In this document: positions 42,380-50,724 of the stretch, one piece after another | How the letters are laid out: each line of letters opens with the position of its first letter | Position numbering within the stretch: position 1 is the first letter of the stretch | Source of the DNA: Chloroflexota bacterium | GTDB taxonomy: Bacteria > Chloroflexota > UBA6077 > JACCZL01 | Reading direction: 5' to 3' | Length of the DNA stretch: 64,000 nt | Assembly: GCA_020850535.1 (NCBI GenBank) | Contig: JADZEM010000174.1 | Location: 1-64,000 of the forward strand | The notes under the pieces: model-generated | Told to the model about the DNA's origin: nothing | Seen by the model: only the letters and a program-made list of their open reading frames with translations | The model's database searches: none | Position numbers and translations under genes: made by a program

Positions 42380-43296
42380 CCGACACGAACGCCAGCACGC
42401 CGCGGGATGCCGAGACGCCCCTGCTCGACGTTTCCGTGGTCATCGTCAACTACAAAGTGCGCGACCTCCTGCGCGACTGCCTTCGCTCGTTGGAGCACGA
42501 CCTTGCGACGCTCACCGGCGAGGTCTGGGTGGTGGACAACGCCTCGGGCGACGGTTCGGTCGAGATGGTCCGCGAGGAGTTCCCGTGGGTCCGGCTGATC
42601 GCCAGCACCTGGAACCGAGGGTACGGCGCGGCGAACAACCTGGCCATCCGCGAGGCGGCCGGCCGCTACCGCTACCTGCTGATCCTCAATCCCGACACGA
42701 AGCTGCCGCCCAACGCCCTGGTGGACACCATCGCCGAGATGGAGCGCCACCCGGACATCGGGGCGCTCGGCCCGAAGCTGATCCGGGGCGACGGCACGCT
42801 GGACCGGGCCTGCCGGCGCTCGTTCCCGTCGCCGGAAGTGGCATTCTACCGGCTGTTCGGGCTGGCACGCCTCTTCCCGAACCATCCCCGCTTCGCCCGC
42901 TACAACCTGCTGAACGTGGACGAAGACACGGCCATGGACGTGGACTCAGTGTGCGGGGCGTACATGCTGCTGCGCCGCGAGGTCGTGGAGCGCGTCGGCA
43001 TGTTCGACGAGGCCTATCGGATGTACGGCGAGGATCTGGACTGGGCCTACCGGATCAAAGCGGCTGGCTGGCGGGTGCGCTACCACCCGGCCGTGACGGT
43101 CTTGCACCTGAAGGGCCAGAGCAGCCGCCAGCGGCCGGTCTCCTCGATCCGCGCGTTCTACGACGCGATGCGCGTCTTCTACGACAAGCACTACGCACGG
43201 GAGCACGACGCGGCGTTCAACCTGGCGGTGCACGGTGGGATCGGGCTGCTGGAAATGGCGGCGCTGGCCCGGAACCGGTTCAAGCCAGCTCGCTGA
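42370..43296 (+). CDS. Family 2 glycosyltransferase (third of three)
   Basis: A 308-residue GT2 enzyme with LDVSVVIVNYKVRDLLRDCLRSL, VWVVDNASGDGSVEMV, RGYGAANNLAIREAAGRYRYLLILNPDTKLPPNAL (NPDT metal motif) and DSVCGAYMLLRREVVERVGMFDEAYRMYGEDLDWAYRI. This is the WbbL/rhamnosyltransferase-like subtype. GTG 42370 is preceded by GGAGG and overlaps the previous gene by ten bases, so translational coupling is likely across all three. Confidence 0.9.
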   Translation: MVLTDTNASTPRDAETPLLDVSVVIVNYKVRDLLRDCLRSLEHDLATLTGEVWVVDNASGDGSVEMVREEFPWVRLIASTWNRGYGAANNLAIREAAGRYRYLLILNPDTKLPPNALVDTIAEMERHPDIGALGPKLIRGDGTLDRACRRSFPSPEVAFYRLFGLARLFPNHPRFARYNLLNVDEDTAMDVDSVCGAYMLLRREVVERVGMFDEAYRMYGEDLDWAYRIKAAGWRVRYHPAVTVLHLKGQSSRQRPVSSIRAFYDAMRVFYDKHYAREHDAAFNLAVHGGIGLLEMAALARNRFKPAR

Positions 43297-43359
43297 CGTT
43301 CGCCCGACAGCGTCCAAACGTCTAGCGCGACTGGCAGGCGGGACACGCCTCCACGCTGC

Positions 43360-44310
43360 CTACAGCTCGCGCCAGCGCAGGCGGGTGCGCCGGCCGGGCT
43401 GGCGCACCTCATCGAGGTTGTGCCCGTAGCCCGTCACGCCGCCGACCGCCTGCTGCCACGTCGGGCTGATGGCGTGCCCCAGCGCGGTGACAAAGGCCAC
43501 CGCGCTCGCGAAGCGGTGGCAAGGATCCTTCGCCAGCATCGTCCCGAGCACGAGATCGACGGCGGCCGGCAGCGCGGGGTTCAGGTCAGCGGCGGACGGC
43601 AACGGCATGGCGATGTGCGCGTACAGCACGCCGACCGTGGACGGCCCGACGAACGGCGGCCGGCCCGTCAGCAGCTCGAACGCCAGCGCGCCGAAGCTGT
43701 ACAGGTCGCTCAGGCGGCTGGAGGGCGTGGCGTCGCCAGCCACCTGCTCGGGGGCGGCGTACTCGGGGGCAAGCGCCAGGTGCCCGAACTGCGCGAGATC
43801 CTCCAAAGGGTCGAACGGGCGCGGCGTGAGGATGTCGCAGAGGAGCGGCGTGCTTCCGTCGAACAGGACGTTCGATGGCTTGAGGTTGCGATGCACCCCG
43901 TTTTGGCCGTGCATGGCGTCGAGGCCGCTGGCGAGCGGCCCCAGGAGCGTGATGGCCGCGTCCACGGTCCAGGGCTGGCCGGCCAGGCGCTGGGCCAGCG
44001 AGCCGTCGGCAGCCAGCGGACTCGCCACGTACGCCCGGCCATCCGCCGCGCCGGCATCCAGGCAGGGCAGCAGGTTCGGGTGGCGCAGCTCGGCGGCGAC
44101 GCGTGCGGTGCGCTTGAGCCGCTGCACGAACGACCAGTCCAGGGCGAACCGCGAGGGATACAGCTTGAGCGCGACCGTTCGACCGCGCACAACGTCCTCA
44201 GCCTGCCAGACCTCGGTGTCCAGACCGACCCCGACGCGCGCGACCAGCCGATAGTTACCGATCCCCTGTCCGGGTGTCTGCCCGCCATCCTGCCCGACTG
44301 CTCGCTCCAT
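43360..44310 (-). CDS. Protein-kinase-fold protein with HRD-to-HRN change (probable pseudokinase)
   Basis: A 316-residue soluble protein covering one Ser/Thr kinase domain (20-300). Retained: Gly loop VGVGLDTEVWQ (26-36), Lys49 in VALKLY, Glu74, Lys144 and Asn147 in NLKPSNVLF, Asp159 and APEQV. The catalytic loop reads VHRNLKPSN: the HRD aspartate is Asn142, and the DFG motif is DIL. Such a protein should bind nucleotide but transfer phosphate poorly. ATG 44310 follows GGAGGGG by six bases; an upstream ATG lacks a site. No transmembrane helix follows the domain. It is divergent from a CheY-like receiver, 269 bases between starts. Confidence 0.85.
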   Translation of the reverse strand: MERAVGQDGGQTPGQGIGNYRLVARVGVGLDTEVWQAEDVVRGRTVALKLYPSRFALDWSFVQRLKRTARVAAELRHPNLLPCLDAGAADGRAYVASPLAADGSLAQRLAGQPWTVDAAITLLGPLASGLDAMHGQNGVHRNLKPSNVLFDGSTPLLCDILTPRPFDPLEDLAQFGHLALAPEYAAPEQVAGDATPSSRLSDLYSFGALAFELLTGRPPFVGPSTVGVLYAHIAMPLPSAADLNPALPAAVDLVLGTMLAKDPCHRFASAVAFVTALGHAISPTWQQAVGGVTGYGHNLDEVRQPGRRTRLRWREL

Positions 44311-44579
44311 CTGGCGCCCCTCCAGGCCGCGCGTCTCGCCACGCCCGTCCGTACCGCTGCTGACCGTACTGTCGGGTGGCACGGATCTCGCAGGCCCTGA
44401 CTGCGGAGCCGGGGCGTGTCTCATCGGGCGAAGGCACGCGGCAGAGGGGACAAACGGCCGCGAATGACGGGTCATGTTTCGCTCGTGGATGGGGGTTCTG
44501 CTGAGCTAATGTGAGATTGCGGTACGGATTCTGCTTTAGCTCCTGGTGAGATTGCTGATCGAGATCACCGGAGAGGTAG

Positions 44580-44993
44580 ATGCTAGATCCACAAGGGCGC
44601 TCACCCGCACCCTCTGACAACCAGGTGCTCGTCGTCGAAGACGACCTGACCATCGCGCTCCTGATCGCCGCTATTCTCGAAGACGCCGGCTACCAGCCGG
44701 TCGTCGTGCGGGACGGGCGCAAGGCGTTGCGCGTCATCCGCGAGCTGCGGCCGGTCGTCATCACGCTCGACCTGGAGCTGCCAGACCTTGACGGGCGCGC
44801 CGTGCTGCAGCGGCTGATGGCCGAGCGCGCCACCGACCGACTGCCGGTCGTCGTCGTCTCGGGCAGCACCGAGCTGCTGTCTCGCGAGGAACGGCGGTCG
44901 GTGTCGCGCGCGCTCACCAAGCCGTTCGACCTGACCGAGCTGATCCAGGCAGTTGACGAGGTTGCCGCGCGGGGGGTGTCCGGATGCAGCTGA
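44580..44993 (+). CDS. Stand-alone response regulator receiver (CheY-like)
   Basis: A 137-residue single-domain receiver: acidic pair Asp21-Asp22 in VVEDDLTIALL, phospho-acceptor Asp64 in VVITLDLELPDLDG, Ser94 in VVVVSGST and Lys114 in LTKPFDL. There is no output domain. ATG follows GGAGAGG. It overlaps the following secreted protein by about ten bases and is divergent from the kinase-like gene. Its cognate histidine kinase is not in the immediate neighbourhood. Confidence 0.9.
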   Translation: MLDPQGRSPAPSDNQVLVVEDDLTIALLIAAILEDAGYQPVVVRDGRKALRVIRELRPVVITLDLELPDLDGRAVLQRLMAERATDRLPVVVVSGSTELLSREERRSVSRALTKPFDLTELIQAVDEVAARGVSGCS

Positions 44994-45970
44994 TGCGCGC
45001 CAGGCCGCCGGTGCCAGTCGCTCGGCGGACGTGGGCCGCCGCGGCCGCGCTGGCGCTGCTGGCGAGCGCCGCGGCGGCGACGGGTGCGCCGCCCGTCGTC
45101 CTGGCCGCCCCGGCCCTGGACCCGGCCTGCGCCTCGGCCCCTGAGCGGCCGGCCAGCCGGGCAGTCGCGCCGGCGAGCGTCGCCGCGGACCTGCCCGCCC
45201 CGTTCGCCTACCGTCCGAACGAGACCGAGCAGGCGGCGGCGCTGGCCGAGGCAACAACCGTGGTGACGAAGCAGGCGGCCGAGCTTGGCCTCGACGGCTG
45301 CTACCGCGAGAAGCCGCGCGAGATCGCGGGGCGGGTGGATCTGCTCAGCCCGTTCGAGTTCCTGGTGTACAGCACATTCGACGCCGATCTCCAGAAACGC
45401 GATGCCTTGCTCGAACAGTACCGGACCGATCCGCGCGGCGCGATCAAGAACCTCGGCGATGCGTTCCCCTCAACCCGGGCCCAGGCGGCCCTCGCCAGCT
45501 ACGCCTACTACGACGTGAGCAGCGACCGCATCCGCGTCAACGCCGAGCACGTCCCCTCGGCCGAGCTGCGGCGGGTGCTGGTGCACGAGTTCTGGCACGC
45601 CATGCCGAAGGCGCGTCGCTGGTCGGAGGGCGAAGGCCGGCTGCTGCGCGCCAGCGGCTTCTGGCTCCAGGAGCAGCCGGCGGGCCGCCGCATCTGGCTG
45701 CCGGTGGAGGATCGGCGGGGGTTGCCGTATGCGTCCTACCTGCTGGACGAGGCGATGGCCACGCTGATGGAGACCCGCTACGCCGGACCGTCGAAGCACG
45801 CACGACCGGACCTGCTCGAAGTCCAGGGCTACCTGGACAAGCTGATGTCGGTGGCTGGCCGCGACGACGTGCTGGACGCCTATCTCGGCTCAGAGCCGGA
45901 GGCGCTGGCGGCGCTGACGCAGGCCCACCGCGCCGAGTTCCCCGAGCTTGAGGTGCTGGCGCGCCCGTAG
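44984..45970 (+). CDS. Secreted protein with HExxH zincin motif
   Basis: A 328-residue exported protein. The signal peptide (basic MRARPPVPVARR, hydrophobic TWAAAAALALLASAAAATG, cleavage near APPVVLA) is clear. The mature part has RRVLVHEFWHAMPKARRW with the zinc-binding HEFWH (201-205) and, downstream, SYLLDEAMATLMETRY, whose Glu256 is a plausible third ligand, as in gluzincin/metzincin-like folds. I do not recognise the peptidase family. An alternative ATG at 44993 overlaps the receiver stop (TGATG). The link with the receiver is by operon overlap only. Confidence 0.75.
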   Translation: MQLMRARPPVPVARRTWAAAAALALLASAAAATGAPPVVLAAPALDPACASAPERPASRAVAPASVAADLPAPFAYRPNETEQAAALAEATTVVTKQAAELGLDGCYREKPREIAGRVDLLSPFEFLVYSTFDADLQKRDALLEQYRTDPRGAIKNLGDAFPSTRAQAALASYAYYDVSSDRIRVNAEHVPSAELRRVLVHEFWHAMPKARRWSEGEGRLLRASGFWLQEQPAGRRIWLPVEDRRGLPYASYLLDEAMATLMETRYAGPSKHARPDLLEVQGYLDKLMSVAGRDDVLDAYLGSEPEALAALTQAHRAEFPELEVLARP

Positions 45971-45990
45971 CGCGGGAAGAGCATCGTCAT

Positions 45991-46416
45991 ATGACACGGT
46001 ATCGGGTGGGCCTGATCGGCTGTGGTCTCATCGGCCGGTCGCACGCCTACGGCTGGACCCACAGCGAGCGGACGGGGCTGGTGGCCCTGGCGGACATCAC
46101 GCCGGCCGCGCGGGACGAGTGAGGACAGCTGCGTCGGGCTGATCCAGTTCGCGAACGGCGCGCAGGCCACCATCGAGAGCGATCTGACGCCGCGTGAGAC
46201 GGCTTCGATCAACTGCATCTTCTACGGCACCGAGGCATGATCCAGGTGGACGAGGACGACGTCCGGATGATGAACGCCTCGACGAACGGCTGGAAGACCC
46301 TCACGACCTGGGAGCACGCCCAGACGTTTGAGGATGCCTTTGTGGCCCGGTCCAACAGCATCGCCGACTGGCTGGACGGCTCCATCGAGACGTTCCGGGG
46401 TGAGTCGTGGGTGTAG
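45991..46416 (+). pseudogene. Gfo/Idh/MocA oxidoreductase remnant
   Basis: Three pieces of one oxidoreductase lie in order. The N-terminus MTRYRVGLIGCGLIGRSHAYGW carries the GxGxxG nucleotide site and stops at ADITPAARDE. A piece in another frame reads VGLIQFANGAQATIESDLTPRETASINCIFYGTE, from the C-terminal domain, and a third reads FEDAFVARSNSIADWLDGS. About 200 residues between the first two are deleted (joint near 46118) and a further frameshift occurs near 46237. Confidence 0.85.
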
Positions 46417-46426
46417 TTCGCGGGTT

Positions 46427-46484
46427 TCAGATGCTGGGTTTCGGGTTTCAGGGGACCACCCCCGAAACCCGAAACCTGAAACCG
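46427..46484 (-). terminator. Long hairpin GGGTTTCGGGTTTCAGG / CCTGAAACC
   Basis: GGTTTCAG..GGGTTTCGGGTTTCAGGGG is followed by CCCCCGAAACCCGAAACCTGAAACC, forming a stem of more than 20 pairs with a short loop. It lies between the oxidoreductase remnant and the 3' end of the lactonase gene and may terminate both. Its simple repeat nature (GGTTTC units) suggests an expandable sequence. Confidence 0.65.
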
Positions 46485-46491
46485 AGGACTC

Positions 46492-47562
46492 CTACGCAAA
46501 CAGGATGCAGACCGGCGCGCCGACCGTGGTGACGTTGCCGGTCGGGGTGAGCTGACCCGTCTCCCCATCGATCCGGAACTGGACGATGCTGTCCGAGCCC
46601 TGGTTGGCCGCGTACAGGAACGTGCCGCTCGGATCGATGTTGAAGTTGCGGGGCGTCTTGCCGCCGCTGGAGGCGTGCCCGCGCGCCGTCAACCGGCCCG
46701 TCTCCTGGTCGATCTCGAAGATCGCGATGGTGTCGTGACCCCGGTTCGAGACGTAGACGAACCGCCCAGATGGAGCGACCAGGATCTGCGCCGTCGACAT
46801 CCGCTCGATCTTCGTGCCCTCGGGGAGGGTCGAGAGGTAGTGCAGCTCCTTGAGGACGCCCGCGGCGGCGTCGTAGGTGAACGCCGTGATCGTCAGGTCG
46901 GCCTCGCCGTTGACGTAGGCAAAGCGGCCGTTCGGGTGGAAGGCGATGTGCCGGGGGGCCGCGCCGCTGTGGAGCCGCGCGAACGGCGGATCGGCCGGCA
47001 CGAGCTTCTTCGCCGCCGCATCGAGCCGGTAGATCATCACCTTGTCGATGCCCTTGTCGCAGACGAGGATGCGCTGCTGCGCCGGGTCGAAGGTGACGAA
47101 GTGGGCGTGCGGCCCCTGCTGACTCGGGCCGGGGCCGGAGCCGACATGCTGCTGGAGGTCCGAGGTCGGCTGCAGCGTGCCGTCCGGGTCGATCGGGAAG
47201 ACGGCGACGGTCCCGTTCTCGTGGTTCGCGACGATCAGCACCGAGCCGCTCGGGTCGGTGGTCAGATGGCAGGGCTCGCCGCCGTGGGTGGACTGCTCGC
47301 TCAGTTGGGTGAGCGCGCCGGTCTCCTGGTCGATGGCGAACGAGACGGCGTCGCCCGGGCCTTCGCCGGCCGCCTCGCGCAGCTCGCGCACGGCGAACAG
47401 GAAGCGCTTGTCCGGGCTGAACGCCAGGAACGACGGATCGACCATCGGTGCGGTGGACAGGTGGGTCAACACGCCCGACTCTGGATCGCGGCGGTAGGTC
47501 TCGATGCCCGTCGCGACGCCGTGCCGGGTGTAGGTACCGACGTAGACAAGATTCGGCTGCAT
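46492..47562 (-). CDS. Lactonase-family beta-propeller (6-phosphogluconolactonase-like)
   Basis: A 356-residue cytoplasmic seven-bladed propeller of the YbhE/Pgl lactonase family: LVYVGTYTRHGVATGIETYRRD, PSFLAFSPDKRFLFAV, GGEPCHLTTDPSGSVLIVANHENGTVAVFPI, GPHAHFVTFDPAQQRILVCDKGIDKVMIY, RFVYVSNRGHDTIAIFEID. The repeated HxxxxPxG..V elements are typical. ATG 47562 with AGGGA upstream excludes the Ser/Pro-rich extension. In this sugar-degradation cluster it would open a sugar lactone formed by one of the nearby dehydrogenases. Confidence 0.88.
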   Translation of the reverse strand: MQPNLVYVGTYTRHGVATGIETYRRDPESGVLTHLSTAPMVDPSFLAFSPDKRFLFAVRELREAAGEGPGDAVSFAIDQETGALTQLSEQSTHGGEPCHLTTDPSGSVLIVANHENGTVAVFPIDPDGTLQPTSDLQQHVGSGPGPSQQGPHAHFVTFDPAQQRILVCDKGIDKVMIYRLDAAAKKLVPADPPFARLHSGAAPRHIAFHPNGRFAYVNGEADLTITAFTYDAAAGVLKELHYLSTLPEGTKIERMSTAQILVAPSGRFVYVSNRGHDTIAIFEIDQETGRLTARGHASSGGKTPRNFNIDPSGTFLYAANQGSDSIVQFRIDGETGQLTPTGNVTTVGAPVCILFA

Positions 47563-47625
47563 GCATGTCCCTTCACTCCCCCTCTCCGACGCGGAGAGGG
47601 GGTTGGGGGGTGAGGTCATCTCCGC

Positions 47626-48423
47626 CTAGATCTCCGTGATCGGCGGCAGCAGCATGCCGCCGTCCACCAGGATGCAGGTGCCGGTGACGTACCGGGCCTC
47701 GTCCGAGGCGAGGTAGACGGCTGCGCCGGCGATGTCGGACGGCTTGCCCGGGCCGAGCAAGACCTCGGTCTCGGCGCGGACGTTGTACGAGTCGTACCGC
47801 TCGCCGCGCTCGCCGGGGAACAGGCGATTGTCGATGAAACCCGGCGCGATGGCGTTCACCCGGATCTTGTGGGGGGCAAGCTCGCGGGCCTGGCTCATGA
47901 CCAGCCGTCGCAAGGCCGCCTTCATCGAGCCGTAGACCGAGTCCCAGCCCCAGGCCCGCTCCTGGTGGACCGAGGTAATGGTGATGACCTGGCCGCCCGT
48001 GCCCTGCCTGACCATCTCGCGGGCCGCCAGTTGGGTGTTCACGAACGCCGCTTTGAACGGCAGATAGAAGCCCTGGTAGAGCTGATCCTCGCTCTGATCC
48101 AGGTACGCCCGCGAGGCGTTCGGATCGCGCCGGCCGGGGTTGGCGTTGTTGACGAGGATGTCCAGCTTGCCGAAACGCTCGACGGTCGCCTTGACGACGC
48201 GCTCCATGTCGGAGGTGTCGCTGGCGTCGCCCAGCACCACCTCGACGTCGCCGCCAGCCTCGGCGATCAGCTTCGCCGCCTCCTCGGCGTGCCCGATGCT
48301 CGGGTCACGTTCGAGGTCGTTGACGATGACCTTCGCGCCTTCGCGGGCGTAGGCCATCGCGATGCCGCGCCCGATGCCGTGGCCGCTGCCGGTGATCAGC
48401 GCGACCTTCCCTTCGAGTCTCAT
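47626..48423 (-). CDS. SDR-family oxidoreductase
   Basis: A 265-residue short-chain dehydrogenase. The NAD(P) site is TGSGHGIGRGIA (11-22), with DASDTSDM and NNANPG (Asn of the fold). The catalytic Ser lies in ITITSVHQ and the Tyr-Lys pair in VYGSMKAAL. APGFIDNRLFPGERGE and the C-terminal YVTGTCILVDGGMLLP are standard. It begins 11 bases after the NHL gene and ends 64 bases before the lactonase, in one orientation. It likely oxidises the sugar or a related alcohol; the co-factor preference is not clear. Confidence 0.9.
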   Translation of the reverse strand: MRLEGKVALITGSGHGIGRGIAMAYAREGAKVIVNDLERDPSIGHAEEAAKLIAEAGGDVEVVLGDASDTSDMERVVKATVERFGKLDILVNNANPGRRDPNASRAYLDQSEDQLYQGFYLPFKAAFVNTQLAAREMVRQGTGGQVITITSVHQERAWGWDSVYGSMKAALRRLVMSQARELAPHKIRVNAIAPGFIDNRLFPGERGERYDSYNVRAETEVLLGPGKPSDIAGAAVYLASDEARYVTGTCILVDGGMLLPPITEI

Positions 48424-48434
48424 GGTGCGTCCCT

Positions 48435-49433
48435 CTAGATCCGCGCGAACTTGATCAGCGAGTGGCAGCGCTCGTCCCAGGTCGTGTTCTTGAAGAAGGC
48501 CGAGAGCGCCGTCTTCGTGACCTCGCCGACGTACAGGTCGCCGCGCGAGTCCACCCACATCCCGTGCGGCGCGGAGAAGCCATCCAGCGCGCACGGATCC
48601 TTGCCGCCCCAGGTGGACAGGATGTTGCCGTCGATGTCGCGGACGGTCAGGCGGGATGGGCGGTCCTCCGGCAGCAGCTTGCCGGCCATGTTGGTGGTGC
48701 CCTTCTCCCAGCCCATCTCACCGATGTAGACGGTGCCGTCCGCGCCAATGCACAGGTCGCCGGGGCGGGTCACGTGGTCCCAGATGGTCAGCAGCTCGCC
48801 CGCGGGGCCGAAGATCTGGACGCGGTCGTTCTCGCGGTCGCAGATGAAGACGCGGCCGTCCGTGTGCACCCAGACCGAGTGGACGAGGTTGAACTGGCCG
48901 GGGCCGGTACCCGGCTCGCCCCAGGACTGCAACAGCTTGCCGTCCGCCGAGTAGCGGTGGACCCGCGCGTTGCCGTACCCATCCGAGACGTAGATCTCGC
49001 CGTTCGGGGCGACGGCCGCCCGGGTCGGGACGTTGAACGGCCCGGCCGCCCGCGCGATGGTCGTCAGGTTGCTCGGGGCCTTGGCGTTGTAGCCGGTGTC
49101 CGAGACCTGCCCGGGGACGCCGAGCGTCATCAGCACCTTGCCGTCGAGCGTGCACTTGCGGACCGTCTGGTCCGTCGCGTCCACCAGGAACACCTCGTCG
49201 TTGACGATGGTGATGCCGTGGGCGCGGGGGTAGAGCGTGGTGTCACCCCAGGTGTCGAGGAACTTGCCGTCGCGGTCATAGATGATGACCGGGTGCTCGC
49301 TGCGATTGAAGACGTAGACCCGGTCCTGCGAGTCGGTCGCCACGCCGGCCACGTCGCCGTGCGACCAGCCGGCCGGCAGTTGCTCCCAGCCCTCGACAAC
49401 CTCGTAGCGGTACTTGCCGTCACCAACGATCAT
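48435..49433 (-). CDS. NHL-repeat beta-propeller protein (SMP-30/PAL-like)
   Basis: A 332-residue protein made of six repeats of the form HGI/GxxVDxxGxIYVxDxxNxRVxxFxxDG, for example GVATDSQDRVYVFNRSEHPVIIYDRDGKFL and PTRAAVAPNGEIYVSDGYGNARVHRYSADGKLL. It has no signal peptide. Such propellers act as lactonases or ligand-binding scaffolds. It is located between the SDR and the enolase-superfamily gene on the same strand, so a lactonase role in the same pathway is possible. Confidence 0.85.
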   Translation of the reverse strand: MIVGDGKYRYEVVEGWEQLPAGWSHGDVAGVATDSQDRVYVFNRSEHPVIIYDRDGKFLDTWGDTTLYPRAHGITIVNDEVFLVDATDQTVRKCTLDGKVLMTLGVPGQVSDTGYNAKAPSNLTTIARAAGPFNVPTRAAVAPNGEIYVSDGYGNARVHRYSADGKLLQSWGEPGTGPGQFNLVHSVWVHTDGRVFICDRENDRVQIFGPAGELLTIWDHVTRPGDLCIGADGTVYIGEMGWEKGTTNMAGKLLPEDRPSRLTVRDIDGNILSTWGGKDPCALDGFSAPHGMWVDSRGDLYVGEVTKTALSAFFKNTTWDERCHSLIKFARI

Positions 49434-49454
49434 GGTTGTGTTCCTTCCGTCTGC

Positions 49455-50570
49455 CTAGTGCGCGACCGACCCATCCTCGCGGAACCAGCCGCGCGTCGTG
49501 TACGGCCGGTACGGGTGATCCTTCAGCTTCTCCTCGCGGATCTCCAGCCCGATGCCCGGGCGGTCCGGCACCACGACGTAGCCGCCATCGCGCACCAGCG
49601 GCGCTTCGAGGATGTCGTTCAGCCTGTCGGCGACGGGATACGCCTCCTGGAGGAAGTAGTTCGGGATCGCCGCGTCGAGCTGGACGTAGGTGGCCATGTT
49701 GATCGGGCTGCCCATCAGGTGCGGGAAGACGCCGATGAACGCCGACTCGGCCAGCGCCGCGATCTTCTTGACCTGGGTGAAGCCGCCCGCCAGCGACAGG
49801 TCCGGCCGGATCAGCGCGACCGCGCCGGTGTCGATGATCTCCTTGAACTGGTAGAGGTTGTACGAGCGCTCGCCGGCCGCGATCGGCACGTTGACGTGGG
49901 CAGCCACGTACTTGAGCGCGTCGGTGCTCTCCGGGGCCAGCGGATCTTCGATGTAGAGCAGCCGGTACGGCAGCACGGCGTTGCCGAAGACGACGATCTC
50001 GTGCTTCGAGAAGTTGCGGTGGATCTCCACGCCCAGGTCGATGCCGAAACCGACCGCCTCGCGGATCGCCTTGACGATGTCGATGGCCTCGGTGACCGTC
50101 TGCGAGGACGGCCGCTGCTCGAAGCCCTCGAACATCGGGATGGTGCGGAGCGAGGTGTAGCCCTGAGCCACGAAGTCGGCGGCCTGCCGGGCGCGCTCCT
50201 CCAGCGTGTTGCCGCCGACGTTGGCGAAGACCTTGACCTTGTCGCGGACCTTGCCGCCGAGCAGTTGATACACCGGCTTGTTCAGCGACTTGCCGAGGAT
50301 GTCCCAGAGGGCGATGTCGATGGCGCTCATCGCGGCGCTGAGCACCGCGCCCTGGAAGTGGGTGTCTCGCGAGACCGTCTGGTAGTGGTGCTCGATCTTC
50401 GAGGCGTCCTTGCCGACGTAGTACTCGCTGAGGTCTTCGATGGCCTCCAGGACAAGGTCATGGTGTGCCCAGAGGCCGGCCTCGCCGGTCCCGATGATGC
50501 CCTCGTCGGTGTAGACGCGTACCAGCAGGCTTCTCTCGACGAGAATCGTCTTGATTCGCTCGATCTTCAT
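49455..50570 (-). CDS. Mandelate racemase/muconate lactonizing family dehydratase (sugar-acid type)
   Basis: A 371-residue enolase-superfamily enzyme: N-terminal capping domain (1-120), then a TIM barrel. Metal ligands appear as EIH in GVEIHRNFSKH, Glu in LLYIEDPLAPES and Glu in PIAAGERSYN; FPHLMGSPI provides the catalytic His. The usual KxK base is replaced (LRTIP), as in the galactonate/mannonate dehydratase branch. The first ligand being Glu where many have Asp is notable. It would dehydrate an aldonate to a 2-keto-3-deoxy sugar acid, the substrate for the aldolase at 51949. Confidence 0.85.
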   Translation of the reverse strand: MKIERIKTILVERSLLVRVYTDEGIIGTGEAGLWAHHDLVLEAIEDLSEYYVGKDASKIEHHYQTVSRDTHFQGAVLSAAMSAIDIALWDILGKSLNKPVYQLLGGKVRDKVKVFANVGGNTLEERARQAADFVAQGYTSLRTIPMFEGFEQRPSSQTVTEAIDIVKAIREAVGFGIDLGVEIHRNFSKHEIVVFGNAVLPYRLLYIEDPLAPESTDALKYVAAHVNVPIAAGERSYNLYQFKEIIDTGAVALIRPDLSLAGGFTQVKKIAALAESAFIGVFPHLMGSPINMATYVQLDAAIPNYFLQEAYPVADRLNDILEAPLVRDGGYVVVPDRPGIGLEIREEKLKDHPYRPYTTRGWFREDGSVAH

Positions 50571-50587
50571 TGAGCAATGCTCCCAGT

Positions 50588-50690
50588 CGTTGGGTGTGGC
50601 GTTGGGGTATCGCGTTGGCGTGTGGCGTTGGGGCGTCGCGGTTGGGGCGTCGCGGTTGGGGTGTCGCGATACGTGCGCCCGTGCTGCCGA
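50588..50690. repeat. Imperfect tandem repeat GTTGGGGCGTCGCG
   Basis: Five or six imperfect copies of a 14-15 bp unit (GTTGGGGTATCGC, GTTGGCGTGTGGC, GTTGGGGCGTCGCG twice, GTTGGGGTGTCGCG) fill most of the gap upstream of the enolase-superfamily gene. No other feature is seen there. Confidence 0.75.
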
Positions 50691-50724
50691 GCGCGACGCG
50701 CACAGTCGCCGGGCTGGTTGCGCG

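Noticed and set aside
48462-50573. 703-codon plus-strand ORF
   Set aside because: It is a shadow of the NHL and enolase-superfamily genes; composition is typical of antisense frames.
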